Made by a program: the position numbers and the translations under genes | Notes under the pieces: model-generated | Databases searched by the model: none | Told to the model about the DNA's origin: nothing | What the model saw: only the letters and a program-made list of their open reading frames with translations | Source of the DNA: Leeuwenhoekiella polynyae | Lineage (GTDB): Bacteria > Bacteroidota > Bacteroidia > Flavobacteriales > Flavobacteriaceae | Assembly (NCBI RefSeq): GCF_004104075.1 | Contig: NZ_QOVK01000001.1 | Coordinates: 248,001-312,000, forward strand | Length of the DNA: 64,000 nt | Reading direction: 5' to 3' | Part shown: one piece after another, positions 52,029 through 61,120 of the stretch | How positions within the stretch are numbered: the stretch's first letter is position 1 | Layout of the letters: every line of letters starts with the position of its first letter

Positions 52029-53920
52029 TCTGTTTCCGGTTTATGCTCTTTGGTGAGGCCGTGATTGGTCTTTTCCCAATAAAAGGGTTTAGATACCAGC
52101 TGAAAAAGGCCTTTATATGCAGATATGGAATGCATGAGCCAGTATACCGGGTTAGTTATGGCATATAAGATTAAACTATACGATTTCCTGCGGAAAACTG
52201 CGATCATATTTATGTATATCATCAACAGGTTACCGGCCATAAAGTTAAAAACAGAAATAATTATAACCCATTCCGGAAATATCAACTTAAAAAAATTGAT
52301 GATTTCCGTATTTAAAGATCCTACAAAATGGGAACTGATGTCAAATGTCAAAAAAATATAAAACAGAAACAGTAGCAGTAATACTGGATAAGCCAAAAAA
52401 GTAAAAAAGGTACCGCCAATAAAAAACTGGAACCCCAAAAAACCATTAAGACCTACTTCCCTGTACAATTTAGCAGGGTTTCGCATATGAACCAAGTAGG
52501 TCTGCATATATCCTTTGATCCATCTGGACCGCTGTCTAATCCAATTGTAAAATGCATTATTGGCTTCTTCGTAGGTCGTGGAATTCAATACGGTTACCTT
52601 ATAACCTTTAGCATAAGCTCGAATCCCCAAGTCTGCATCTTCCGTTACATTAAACCCATCCCATCCCCCAAGTTCAATCAGTTTGTCAAACTTAAAATGA
52701 TTACTGGTTCCCCCCAAAGGAATAGGAACTTTTAAACCGTCTAATCCCGGGAGCATATAATCAAACCAATAGGAATATTCTAGGGTAAACATTCTGGTGA
52801 GAAAATTCTCTGTTTTGTTGAAATAATTCAGGGCACATTGAATGACAATATATTCCTCCGGAAGCTTTTTAAACAGACTGTGTACCATTTTGAGCTGGTC
52901 ACTATCCGGTATGTCTTCTGCATCATAAATAGTAAGATAGGTACCTTTGCTGAAATGGAGTCCGTAATTACAGGCTTTGGGTTTTGTTTTAGGCTGAGCA
53001 TAGGGAATGATTACCGGATCAAAGATACACGGGAACTTGAGGTTTTTTACAGCATTAAAAGTGACTTCATCGTCTGATTCTATGAGCAGTTTAACATCTA
53101 GTTTCTCTTTAGGATAATCTAGGTTTTGCAGGTTTGAAGCGAGTTTATAAATCACTTCAGATTCTTTAAAAACCGGTAATTGAATAGTATAATAGGGTAA
53201 ATCCTCATCTTTGATTTCAGAAAGCTCTGCCTGTGATATTTTCTGAATCGTTTCTGACCTGGCTCCTACCACTGTTAAAAGAAATTTGAAGCCTATTGCC
53301 AGCAGCAAAAACAAATTGATGAACAGATTAAGACCTATGAGTGTTGTCACCGGGTAAAAAAGCAATACGCTCAAAAAAATAAAACCTAAAATACCCAATA
53401 CCAAAACCTGTCTTAAAGTAAACGTTTCCAGCGCAGAACTTTTAGTATCCTTCTCGTAGAGTTCAAATACCGCTTTGCGTAAGATAACTCCTCCGTAAGT
53501 CATATGCATAGCTTTGACAATATCCAGATCTTCACCAATGTAAATGGTACCTACTTCATAGCCGAAGAAGACTTTAAATCGTGTTATGCTGATATCATCT
53601 GAGGGGTCTGCTGTTACCAGGTCAACTTTTCCTTCTTTAAGGGTTAACGGATAGAGATTTTGATCTAATAAAAAATCAAACTCTTCTTTGGTAAGTTCCT
53701 TTTTGATTTTTGAAAGACTGGTATAATCAAACTGAAAAAAAGAAATATTTAAAGATTGCAGGTGTTCTTTAAACTTGAGTCTTGAAAGAAATGCATAATT
53801 AAGGGTAACCTTTAGGAATGATTTATTGAGGCTTTTACTCATTTCCTCTATTTGGGCATAGACCTCCTGAGTAATCAAACCTGATTTTAAAAAAATATCA
53901 TTTCTATAGTGGTTGAGCAT
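52025..53920 (-). CDS. Cellulose-synthase-like GT2 with N-terminal GspE_N/MshEN-like domain
   Basis: 631 residues. 1-150: a GspE_N/MshEN-like domain (FLKSGLITQEVYAQIEEM; VDLVTADPSDD; FGYEVGTIYIGEDLDIVKAM), with the c-di-GMP loop RLG replaced by SFL and the following Gly lost. 170-220: two membrane helices. 240-470: the processive GT-A domain with D283/D284 in ESDDE, D333-A-E-D336, TED at 426-428 and QRSRW at 463-467. 490-620: further helices, ending KPFYWEKTNHG. No PilZ domain follows. It polymerises and exports a beta-linked glycan using a nucleotide sugar; the sugar is unknown. Stop and start overlap with both neighbours or nearly so. Confidence 0.9.
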   Translation of the reverse strand: MLNHYRNDIFLKSGLITQEVYAQIEEMSKSLNKSFLKVTLNYAFLSRLKFKEHLQSLNISFFQFDYTSLSKIKKELTKEEFDFLLDQNLYPLTLKEGKVDLVTADPSDDISITRFKVFFGYEVGTIYIGEDLDIVKAMHMTYGGVILRKAVFELYEKDTKSSALETFTLRQVLVLGILGFIFLSVLLFYPVTTLIGLNLFINLFLLLAIGFKFLLTVVGARSETIQKISQAELSEIKDEDLPYYTIQLPVFKESEVIYKLASNLQNLDYPKEKLDVKLLIESDDEVTFNAVKNLKFPCIFDPVIIPYAQPKTKPKACNYGLHFSKGTYLTIYDAEDIPDSDQLKMVHSLFKKLPEEYIVIQCALNYFNKTENFLTRMFTLEYSYWFDYMLPGLDGLKVPIPLGGTSNHFKFDKLIELGGWDGFNVTEDADLGIRAYAKGYKVTVLNSTTYEEANNAFYNWIRQRSRWIKGYMQTYLVHMRNPAKLYREVGLNGFLGFQFFIGGTFFTFLAYPVLLLLFLFYIFLTFDISSHFVGSLNTEIINFFKLIFPEWVIIISVFNFMAGNLLMIYINMIAVFRRKSYSLILYAITNPVYWLMHSISAYKGLFQLVSKPFYWEKTNHGLTKEHKPETE

Positions 53921-53921
53921 T

Positions 53922-54812
53922 TTATCTGATTTTAATCACAGAGAATAACTGAAATCCGCGTCCAATTGCAGCATTACGGTTATAGATATCATGAAAGAAC
54001 CCGCCATAAAGTGCAACATCCGGAGTAAATTCATAGCCCATATTTCCTGAAGCTTTAATCATTTTATAATCTGCAACAGCCTGTAAATTGGTATTGAAAA
54101 AAGCTTCATTCTCACTAAATGAAAACATTCCTTCAAGTTCTCCCAACAAAACTAGCTTACTTGTGATGCGATAGCCCTCTGAAAGTAAAAAACGTAACTG
54201 TGCAGGATCATTCGGAAAAAAATATCGGAAGCCAAGCTCTACCTTATGAAAATTATTATATTCTCCTAAGAATGGTAGATTTCCCACCAGAGCCAGGCGG
54301 GATTCTAAGGCAAAGAGATCATATCCCGCAAAAGGAGGGCTTGTATTTTCATAACCCGGAATATACCCAATCAGGCTTCCCAACAGATAATTATTCTTAA
54401 GTTTTGCCAGATGAAAACGAAGTCCTAGTTCTATATCCCCAAAATCTGTATTGGTATTGAATTCAGAATTTGTTTCGTATTTATTAAAAAAATAGGGAAT
54501 GGAGGCAATAAGATTAACTTTTTCGGAAATCAATGGTGCTGCAATAAATACTCTGGGATTAAAATTGCTATACCTTCCGTTATCAGCAAAATTAATTTTT
54601 GTTCCTCTTGAATTCCTATATGAATCTGCAACATAATGACTTATATAAGGTGAAATGAGAATTTCACCTTTAGCCTGTTGCCATGGATTTAAACGGACCG
54701 ATGTCTCTGTCAAGGTCGTGTCGGGTTGAGGCTGACTCAAGCGATCAAGATCTTGAGCCTGTAGTTGGTAAGCCGTAAAACAAATAAATAGTAGGACCAG
54801 TTTAGTTTTCAT
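53922..54812 (-). CDS. Outer-membrane barrel protein of the exopolysaccharide operon
   Basis: 296 residues with a signal peptide (1-20, ending QLQAQ). The rest is a series of amphipathic strands (FGDIELGLRFHL, NNFHKVELGFRYFFP, ASGNMGYEFTPDVALYGGFF) ending in an aromatic/basic LFSVIKIR. I infer a 12-strand barrel and, by position between the BcsB-like and synthase genes, an export or anchoring role like the pore part of BcsC. No TPR scaffold is present. Its start overlaps the end of the BcsB-like gene by 11 bases. Confidence 0.75.
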   Translation of the reverse strand: MKTKLVLLFICFTAYQLQAQDLDRLSQPQPDTTLTETSVRLNPWQQAKGEILISPYISHYVADSYRNSRGTKINFADNGRYSNFNPRVFIAAPLISEKVNLIASIPYFFNKYETNSEFNTNTDFGDIELGLRFHLAKLKNNYLLGSLIGYIPGYENTSPPFAGYDLFALESRLALVGNLPFLGEYNNFHKVELGFRYFFPNDPAQLRFLLSEGYRITSKLVLLGELEGMFSFSENEAFFNTNLQAVADYKMIKASGNMGYEFTPDVALYGGFFHDIYNRNAAIGRGFQLFSVIKIR

Positions 54813-56841
54813 TCACTATATTTTTTTTGGACTGTTGGGATTTTTGAAAAATATAAATCAGGGTTACCACCATGATTACAAACAATGCGAAAATGACAAA
54901 AACCCGATAGTCACTCCAAAACACGTCAAAATTACTTTGGATTTCTTCTTTGTTTGCCTGACTGTTTAACGTATTTAAATCAAAAATAAATGCTTCGCGA
55001 TCGCCTGACAAAATAAGATCTCCCTTACCCTGACTCCCCTGCTCTTCTAACTTAGTCACCATAAATTCTAAAGCGGATGCTTTATCTTCGGGTACATACA
55101 TATACATTGCATTAACAGCTCCTTTTTTAAATAATTGGGCTACTCCGAGTTCTTCAGAATAGGCTAAATTGAAATACTTCGCATAGTCTGTTTTCTCAAA
55201 ATTATATCTATCCCCTTCAAGATTGAAATTAGCAGTAGATGCATCAAATCGGGTTAATGAACCGGATCTTGAAGAAATAATTATGGGGCTGAATTTGTCT
55301 CCATTATGTTTGAGGCTGTCTGCGGGCATGATTCTTGGATAAAGATATGCTCTTTGGTAAGCACCTGAATTTATGCTTTTTATAAGCTCACTTAATGCAG
55401 ATATATGGTCTTTATCATAGGGCATATCCAGATAGATTGCGGGTGGCTGATTTGAAGTCAAGATTTCCGGATAGTAGAAAAAGTCCAGATCTTTATTTTC
55501 GCTATATCCCGCAGCTTTAATGAAGGAACGATCTAGATTGATCTGGGCATAGAATAAAATAGGATTTTTTATGCATAACCCCCCTGCAGGGACATAGTAG
55601 TACTCCACTTTTATCTGACTGTTTTTACCCAGATTTAAATTTTCAAAAGTGATCGTGCGGTCAAACTTCCCTGTGGTGTTTAAAGCTTCACTCAGCTCTA
55701 AATTCTCATTGAGGTAAATATTTACATAAGCGTTTTCCGTTTCTTTTAACGGGCGGTAGGTAAATGATAACTGCATGGTCAACTCCGACAAATCGGCTCC
55801 AAATAGTGATCGGGAAAATGTTATCTCTTTCGAAAGTTTACCAATACCTTCGGTTATTTCGTCAGCAACTCCAAGCTGTCTGAAATTTAGCTTTTGATCT
55901 ATAGAAGGATGTTTATAGCTCATATCCATACCCTCATTTACCGTATAGGTATCACTATATGCACTCTGCAGGATGTCTTTAGCCAACAAACTCTGGGAAG
56001 CGTTGAGAAAGCTTTTTAAATGGGTTCCAGTTACCAACAAGGTTTGAATTAGGTTACCTGCACCTGTATCACCAGTGGTTAATGTATCAGCTAAGGTTAA
56101 TAATTTTATTAAACCTGCTGACTTCACATCTTCTACAGCAGATTCTCTGATTTTTTCAGGAAGTTTTTCAAATTTGCTTAGTGTAATACTGTTGGTATGA
56201 GCTTTATTATAGGTTTGGGGTATGTTTTCAATTTGAAGTTCTGTTCCCCATTCCCGTTTAAAGAAAAACTTAATATATGCGGCGTAATTTAACTCCTCAT
56301 ATGAAGGATTTTCAGGTATTAGAAGCTTTTCTATTCTTGGAATGAATTCAGCTATAGTTATGGGTTTACTATAAGATTTATCGTAGTCGAGACTGATAAA
56401 AGAGGAATTGAGCCGCCGAATCCAAAAGGCACCTTCGTTATATATCTCACAAATATCATCAGCTATTGAGAAGTTATTCAGAACTTCAATTTTTAAAAAT
56501 CCAGACACCACATCTTCAGCCTCGAAAGATTCTGTAAAACTTACTTTATAATCCCCTTCTCCAGGAGATTTTGTCGCCCGTGGAGTTCCCGCAACAACCA
56601 AGGTAATAAAACTCTTATCTCTGGTTAAAACTTCAGATGTTTTAAAATCAAGATGAATGCTGTTATTCTTAAGAAGTATAGCACGATCTACGGGAATAAA
56701 GTAAGTCATCTTGGTATGAGATCCCCAGGTAATCGTTTCTTCCGGATAATTAAAGGTTGTAAAATCTAGGTTGATCTGCGCAAAAGCATTAAAAAAATTC
56801 AGTAATGCTAAAACTGTAAATCCTAATATTTTTTTTTTCAT
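54802..56841 (-). CDS. BcsB-like periplasmic subunit of a polysaccharide synthase
   Basis: 679 residues: signal peptide (1-22), a long periplasmic part, and one C-terminal membrane helix (about 648-668). Two copies of the BcsB jelly-roll/ferredoxin pattern C-x8-W/Q-I-x4-S are seen: C131...W140-I...S146 and C423...Q433-I434...S439, each followed by an alpha/beta segment. These cues and its place next to the GT2 synthase support a BcsB role: guiding the nascent glycan through the periplasm and activating the synthase by its helix. Overall similarity looks remote, so this is a divergent branch. The HK gene ends 24 bases upstream. Confidence 0.7.
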   Translation of the reverse strand: MKKKILGFTVLALLNFFNAFAQINLDFTTFNYPEETITWGSHTKMTYFIPVDRAILLKNNSIHLDFKTSEVLTRDKSFITLVVAGTPRATKSPGEGDYKVSFTESFEAEDVVSGFLKIEVLNNFSIADDICEIYNEGAFWIRRLNSSFISLDYDKSYSKPITIAEFIPRIEKLLIPENPSYEELNYAAYIKFFFKREWGTELQIENIPQTYNKAHTNSITLSKFEKLPEKIRESAVEDVKSAGLIKLLTLADTLTTGDTGAGNLIQTLLVTGTHLKSFLNASQSLLAKDILQSAYSDTYTVNEGMDMSYKHPSIDQKLNFRQLGVADEITEGIGKLSKEITFSRSLFGADLSELTMQLSFTYRPLKETENAYVNIYLNENLELSEALNTTGKFDRTITFENLNLGKNSQIKVEYYYVPAGGLCIKNPILFYAQINLDRSFIKAAGYSENKDLDFFYYPEILTSNQPPAIYLDMPYDKDHISALSELIKSINSGAYQRAYLYPRIMPADSLKHNGDKFSPIIISSRSGSLTRFDASTANFNLEGDRYNFEKTDYAKYFNLAYSEELGVAQLFKKGAVNAMYMYVPEDKASALEFMVTKLEEQGSQGKGDLILSGDREAFIFDLNTLNSQANKEEIQSNFDVFWSDYRVFVIFALFVIMVVTLIYIFQKSQQSKKNIVNEN

Positions 56842-56865
56842 TGTTTAATTTTTGTAATCAAATAC

Positions 56866-58197
56866 TCAATCCAATTTGCTACTGTATGTAAATTCAATAA
56901 GAAATTCAAAGCCCAAAGTATTTGATGCACTGTACCTCAAATGACCATCTAAAAGCTCAATATTATTTTTTGCAATACTCAGACCTAACCCCCGATTGCT
57001 TTGTTTATCCTGTAACTGATAATAGGATAGGTTCTTAAAGTAAGACTCCAACTGAGCCATAGGTAAACCAGTCTTTCTGTTTACAATTTCTAGCAGTATC
57101 AAATCCTGATAATTGCGGGAGGTGATCATTAGGGTATCATTATTTCTTGAAAACCGAATAGCATAATTCAACAAATTATAAATAGCTGTATTTGCAATGT
57201 TTCGATCTACATAAATGAATGAATTTGCTGCCTGTAAATCAATGTGGAACTTAATATTTTGAGAAGTTATTTTTTCGAAGAGTTTTAAGCGATTATTGTT
57301 AATCAATTCGTGGAGATCAATTCTAGACTTGTTCAACACTATTTGTTCTTCTGCCTCTTCCCGGAAGTTATTAAAAAAGGTATGCTCACCAGAGGCTTCT
57401 TCTAGCGAATTTTTAATCATACCTAAAAAATTATTTTGCTCAGGTTGCACCGTGTATTGCCCCTCCAATTCTATAAGTTCTATAAGGGATTCTATACTTC
57501 CCAATTTGTTTTTTAGATCATGCCTAAAGACTTTCACACTATTTTCATAGCGGCTAAGCTTTTGCTTTTGAATGTCATTTTCCTTTTGCAAACTGAGATT
57601 AAGGCGTGATACTTCTTTACTTTCCTGTTGAAGTCTATAGAACTCTTTCAATTCATCAACGAGACTCAACATTTTCACAGAGGGAAAAATGATACTGAAA
57701 GCTACCACAGCCAGCACGGTGTACATGCCGTAATGTTCCAACTCTGAAAAATTGAGCACATCATAAAAATCCATACCTACAATTAAAACACTCAGCACAA
57801 AACACTGAAAAACAGCACTTCCCAGTGTCCATACAGCAATACTGTTAAAAGCTATGAATGTTATACAAATGAGGGAAAGGTATAAATAGTATCCCATTAC
57901 CCCCGCTAAACTCATACTGAAGAGGAATAAAAAACTCAATAGAATTAAAACCAAATGAAGAATTAATGTAGGTTTTTTAAGTATTTTAGATAAAAAATAA
58001 TTGCAGACAGCAATTAAAGTCAGGGTACAGCCGTTAAGAGATGTTAGAACTATATATTTATCTTCTATGAGAAGAAAATCTAAAATGGAAATAAATATCA
58101 TAAAGAATATGGAACCCCAAATCAGGATATTTGAAGCTTTCCACATTTGCGCTTCAAGCGCTTCTAAAAAGTAAGTTTTAGATAATCTTGTTTTCAT
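56866..58197 (-). CDS. Membrane histidine kinase heading the exopolysaccharide operon
   Basis: 443 residues. Six hydrophobic segments in the first 180 residues, a coiled coil (185-215), a non-standard dimerisation box with His226 in VFRHDLKNKLGSIE, then an HATPase with N-box TAIYNLLNYAIRFSRN and G-box NRGLGLSIAKNNIELLDG. The HDLKN box resembles kinases of the HisKA_7TM/sporulation-like kind rather than HELRTP. No receiver is fused. The receiver-only protein at the other end of the operon is the natural partner. Its start is only 40 bases from the divergent GH5 start. Confidence 0.9.
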   Translation of the reverse strand: MKTRLSKTYFLEALEAQMWKASNILIWGSIFFMIFISILDFLLIEDKYIVLTSLNGCTLTLIAVCNYFLSKILKKPTLILHLVLILLSFLFLFSMSLAGVMGYYLYLSLICITFIAFNSIAVWTLGSAVFQCFVLSVLIVGMDFYDVLNFSELEHYGMYTVLAVVAFSIIFPSVKMLSLVDELKEFYRLQQESKEVSRLNLSLQKENDIQKQKLSRYENSVKVFRHDLKNKLGSIESLIELIELEGQYTVQPEQNNFLGMIKNSLEEASGEHTFFNNFREEAEEQIVLNKSRIDLHELINNNRLKLFEKITSQNIKFHIDLQAANSFIYVDRNIANTAIYNLLNYAIRFSRNNDTLMITSRNYQDLILLEIVNRKTGLPMAQLESYFKNLSYYQLQDKQSNRGLGLSIAKNNIELLDGHLRYSASNTLGFEFLIEFTYSSKLD

Positions 58198-58237
58198 CGG
58201 AATTTTTAGATGCAGTACGAATATAGTAATTACGGCT
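58198..58237. promoter_or_regulatory. 40-bp divergent start region (kinase operon / GH5)
   Basis: The two starts are 40 bases apart. TATATTCG on the minus strand (58225-58218) is a one-mismatch -7 box for the operon. The GH5 promoter must overlap it or lie inside the kinase gene, so the two directions probably compete or are switched together. Confidence 0.5.
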
Positions 58238-59275
58238 ATGACCTCAGTTAATTGGAAGGCTTTTTTAAGCTTTATTTTTATAGTTTGTAAGATATTTATT
58301 ACTTATAGCCAAGGAATTAATATTACAGGACTGGAACAAACCTGGAACTTAGAGAAGGTCCCCAATTATCAGGATTATCAAACCAACCTGAAATTGGTTT
58401 CAAATGCAGGAATTAAAAACATCAGACTTCCTATTGATCTAAGCTATTTTCTTAATAATACAAGCAAAGCCGAAAACAAGCGATTGAAGAAGTTGGTTAA
58501 ACGCATCACGCGTTTCGCTTCGCAACAACAGATGATCCTGATTTTATCAAATTTCAATCAGGATCTTAATCAACAAAATTATCAGACTCAAGGAAAACGA
58601 ATTGCTGAAAATTGGTTGCAATTACTTAATTTTCTGAAACAGAACCATCTGCTTTATTCAGAACTCTATATTGATATTGTAAATGAGCCAGCACTTTATC
58701 CAAAAGAATGGGAAGAAACAGCTAAAGCTATCATCAAACGTATTCGTATAAACTATCCTGAAATTGGTATCGTGTATGGAGCTTCAAATTATAATAGCAT
58801 TTATGAGCTATCACGGATGCAACCCCTTCCTTTTGATTCTATAATTTACAGTTTTCATTTCTATGAACCCTTTATATTCACACATCAGGGAACAAACTGG
58901 ACCGGGGATCAGAATGCAACTACCGGGATTCCTTTTCCGTATCCTGATTCTACTGAAGTTACCCCAATGCCTCAATTGTCGGAAAAAGCGATTGGTACTG
59001 CTGGAGCAGTAAATTTTAGGGATTATTCTCAGACCGGAACTTATCAGGCTATTCGTGATAAATTAACTTTAGTAGACACCTGGAGAAGTACTCACGGTGT
59101 TGAAGTATGGTGCACCGAATATGGAGCAACTCGAAATGCAGACAAACAATCACGTATAAAGTATTTAAAAGCTGTAAATGAGGCTTTAAAAGAACTTCGT
59201 ATACCAGGTTATATTTGGGAGTATCGCGGAAATTTTGGGATTGACGATTTACCTATTTCTACTGTTTTTAAATAA
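58238..59275 (+). CDS. GH5-family beta-glucanase (cellulase) beside the synthase operon
   Basis: 345 residues, secreted (signal peptide 1-25, cleaved near ITYSQG). TIM-barrel glycoside hydrolase family 5: acid/base Glu150 in DIVNEPAL, nucleophile Glu294 in WCTEYGA, with supporting IRLPIDLSYF, SFHFYEPF and GYIWEYRG. A synthase operon is commonly paired with its own periplasmic glucanase (BcsZ in cellulose systems), which trims the nascent polymer. This supports a beta-1,4-linked glucan-like product, though mannan or mixed linkages are also possible for GH5. Confidence 0.92.
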   Translation: MTSVNWKAFLSFIFIVCKIFITYSQGINITGLEQTWNLEKVPNYQDYQTNLKLVSNAGIKNIRLPIDLSYFLNNTSKAENKRLKKLVKRITRFASQQQMILILSNFNQDLNQQNYQTQGKRIAENWLQLLNFLKQNHLLYSELYIDIVNEPALYPKEWEETAKAIIKRIRINYPEIGIVYGASNYNSIYELSRMQPLPFDSIIYSFHFYEPFIFTHQGTNWTGDQNATTGIPFPYPDSTEVTPMPQLSEKAIGTAGAVNFRDYSQTGTYQAIRDKLTLVDTWRSTHGVEVWCTEYGATRNADKQSRIKYLKAVNEALKELRIPGYIWEYRGNFGIDDLPISTVFK

Positions 59276-59437
59276 TATCATTAGTGTCTCGGTAAAAAAA
59301 TAATACAGCCAGCTGTTTAAGTATTGCATGAACGGATCTACTTTGCACCTTATTGTATGAACCTATTTTTAAGGTATGTACCGAAATTGATGCTAAATTG
59401 CTAAATTTAAAATTCCTAACCACTCCAGCTCAATTTT

Positions 59438-60850
59438 ATGAAAACTGATCTGCTATTTCTTGTTGCTTTATTTTTTATTATTTCTTCTTGTAAGGACAAA
59501 CAGGAATTTGCTGTGGTTCATTTTAAAAACATTGACGAGTTTCCTCAAAAAATCATTGCTACACAACTTAGCAAAAATGGCATTTCACAAACAGACACTT
59601 TCAATCTGGATGTTCCAGAGAAAACATCTATTTCCCTAGAAATTGAAAGACCACAATATGTTTATATTCAGCGAAATTCTAAAAATTCCCGTTTATTTCT
59701 TACTCCGGGTACAGACCTGACCATTCGGCAAAAAAATGGAAGGGATGTATTTGAAGGCGACTTAAAAGGTGAAAACACCTATCTCGAGGAGTTTTATAAC
59801 AACGAGCAGATTGAGGTGCTTAGCTGGGATTATAATGCCTCCTTCAATACTTTTAAAGAGCAGACTACCGCTTATTTTGATTTTATGAATAATTTGCTAG
59901 ACACTTATATCGCTGACACAACTTCTTATTTCTACCGTCTGAGTAAATTGGATAACCGAGCCTTTGAAAACAGCGCGATTCTGGATTATGTATTGACCCG
60001 TACTCCTTCTGATAAGAAAGACAGTTTATTTCACGTAAATATTGACAAAGATTTGTTTGATTTTAAAAAGCTAAAAGACTATACTGCTGCCCCCTATCTT
60101 CTTTCCTTTTATGAAAAAAAAGGATTTGAATATTATGGCAGGGAAACCTATGGAGTGTATTTTGATAGTATACGGCAAGCAGCAGAACATTATGTTTTAA
60201 CCACAGATGTACTTGCTGAAAACATCCAGCCTCCTTTTAAGTCAGTCATCCTGTATAGAAATCTGCAGTATTATCCAGAGGAATTTGATTATGTACCAGA
60301 CTCCTTAAAAGCTAAGTTCACGACTCCACGTAAGCTTATAGATCGGTATCAAAATGACTTGAATGATGAGTCTTATGATGAATTACTGGCTAAAATAGCT
60401 CGCAATGAATCTAATAAGCTACGGTACGCATCAGGAACCACTGTACCTGATTTTAAGTTACAGCATGCAAAACAGGAAGAAATAAACTTTAGAGATGTAT
60501 ATACCGATAAACCTATTTTAATAGATGTCTGGGCTTCCTGGTGTGGCCCCTGCATACGTAGTTTTCCTAAAGTACACGAATTACAAGAGCTGTATCAGGA
60601 TGATTTAAAGGTAATTTCAATATCTATAGATAAGACTTTTGATCTTTATCAAAAAGGACTGGATAACTATGAAGTGCCTGGGTCATTTAAATTATATGCC
60701 GAAGGAGGCTTTTCGAGTGCGTTTGCCACACATTTCAATATCGTTTCCATACCAAGATATATTTTACTATCTGCTGATGAAAAGGTCATCGAGGCCACGC
60801 TATCTTTAGCCGATTTAGAAGAAAAACTGAAAAATAGGTTTGTCAAATAA
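59438..60850 (+). CDS. TlpA-type thioredoxin lipoprotein
   Basis: 470 residues with lipoprotein signal (VALFFIISSCKDK). The N-terminal 100 residues are strand-rich (DUF4369-like: HFKNIDEFPQKIIATQLS). A helical middle (about 130-340) with many Tyr/Asp is followed by the thioredoxin domain: VWASWCGPCIRSFPK with redox Cys369 and Cys372, and the cis-Pro loop VSIPRYILLSADEK. It should be a periplasmic disulfide reductase. No direct partner gene is adjacent; DsbD from 27.1-29.2 kb could supply electrons. It follows the GH5 gene by 162 bases. Confidence 0.9.
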   Translation: MKTDLLFLVALFFIISSCKDKQEFAVVHFKNIDEFPQKIIATQLSKNGISQTDTFNLDVPEKTSISLEIERPQYVYIQRNSKNSRLFLTPGTDLTIRQKNGRDVFEGDLKGENTYLEEFYNNEQIEVLSWDYNASFNTFKEQTTAYFDFMNNLLDTYIADTTSYFYRLSKLDNRAFENSAILDYVLTRTPSDKKDSLFHVNIDKDLFDFKKLKDYTAAPYLLSFYEKKGFEYYGRETYGVYFDSIRQAAEHYVLTTDVLAENIQPPFKSVILYRNLQYYPEEFDYVPDSLKAKFTTPRKLIDRYQNDLNDESYDELLAKIARNESNKLRYASGTTVPDFKLQHAKQEEINFRDVYTDKPILIDVWASWCGPCIRSFPKVHELQELYQDDLKVISISIDKTFDLYQKGLDNYEVPGSFKLYAEGGFSSAFATHFNIVSIPRYILLSADEKVIEATLSLADLEEKLKNRFVK

Positions 60851-60856
60851 GTAAAA

Positions 60857-60872
60857 GTTGCTTAAAAGCAAC
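60857..60872 (+). terminator. Short palindromic hairpin after the TlpA gene
   Basis: GTTGCTTAAAAGCAAC is a perfect palindrome six bases past the stop. No U tract follows; weak terminator or mRNA-end structure. Confidence 0.4.
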
Positions 60873-60945
60873 AAAGCCTAATCTCAGACGCTATTTTAGA
60901 ATTGGCATTCATAAGTTATATTTAACTTTTACCCAACAAGAAGCC

Positions 60946-61120
60946 TCAATCCTTAGGTTTGTTCCGTTTCCTTCTCCAGATTATGTAACCTACAATAAGA
61001 AGTATGGGAAGTATAACAAAAACGATTACCTCAAAGGGATCCTTAAAATCCACAGGAAGATTATCATCGGGATTTTGAGTTCCCTGAGGTAATTGGTATA
61101 AAAAGAATTTCGTCTGCATA
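60946..61120 (-). pseudogene. Small single-helix membrane protein, one-base frameshift
   Basis: Reading the minus strand from ATG 61120-61118 gives MQTKFFLYQLPQG, then a frame change at a run of three A (61080-61082) is needed to continue QNPDDNLPVDFKDPFEV and a strong membrane helix (VIVFVILPILLIVGYIIW) before RRKRNKPKD and a stop at 60946-60948. Both halves fit small Bacteroidota proteins with an NPD..LP.D..DPFE motif, one helix and a basic tail. Either the gene is broken by one extra base or the base call is wrong. Confidence 0.5.
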
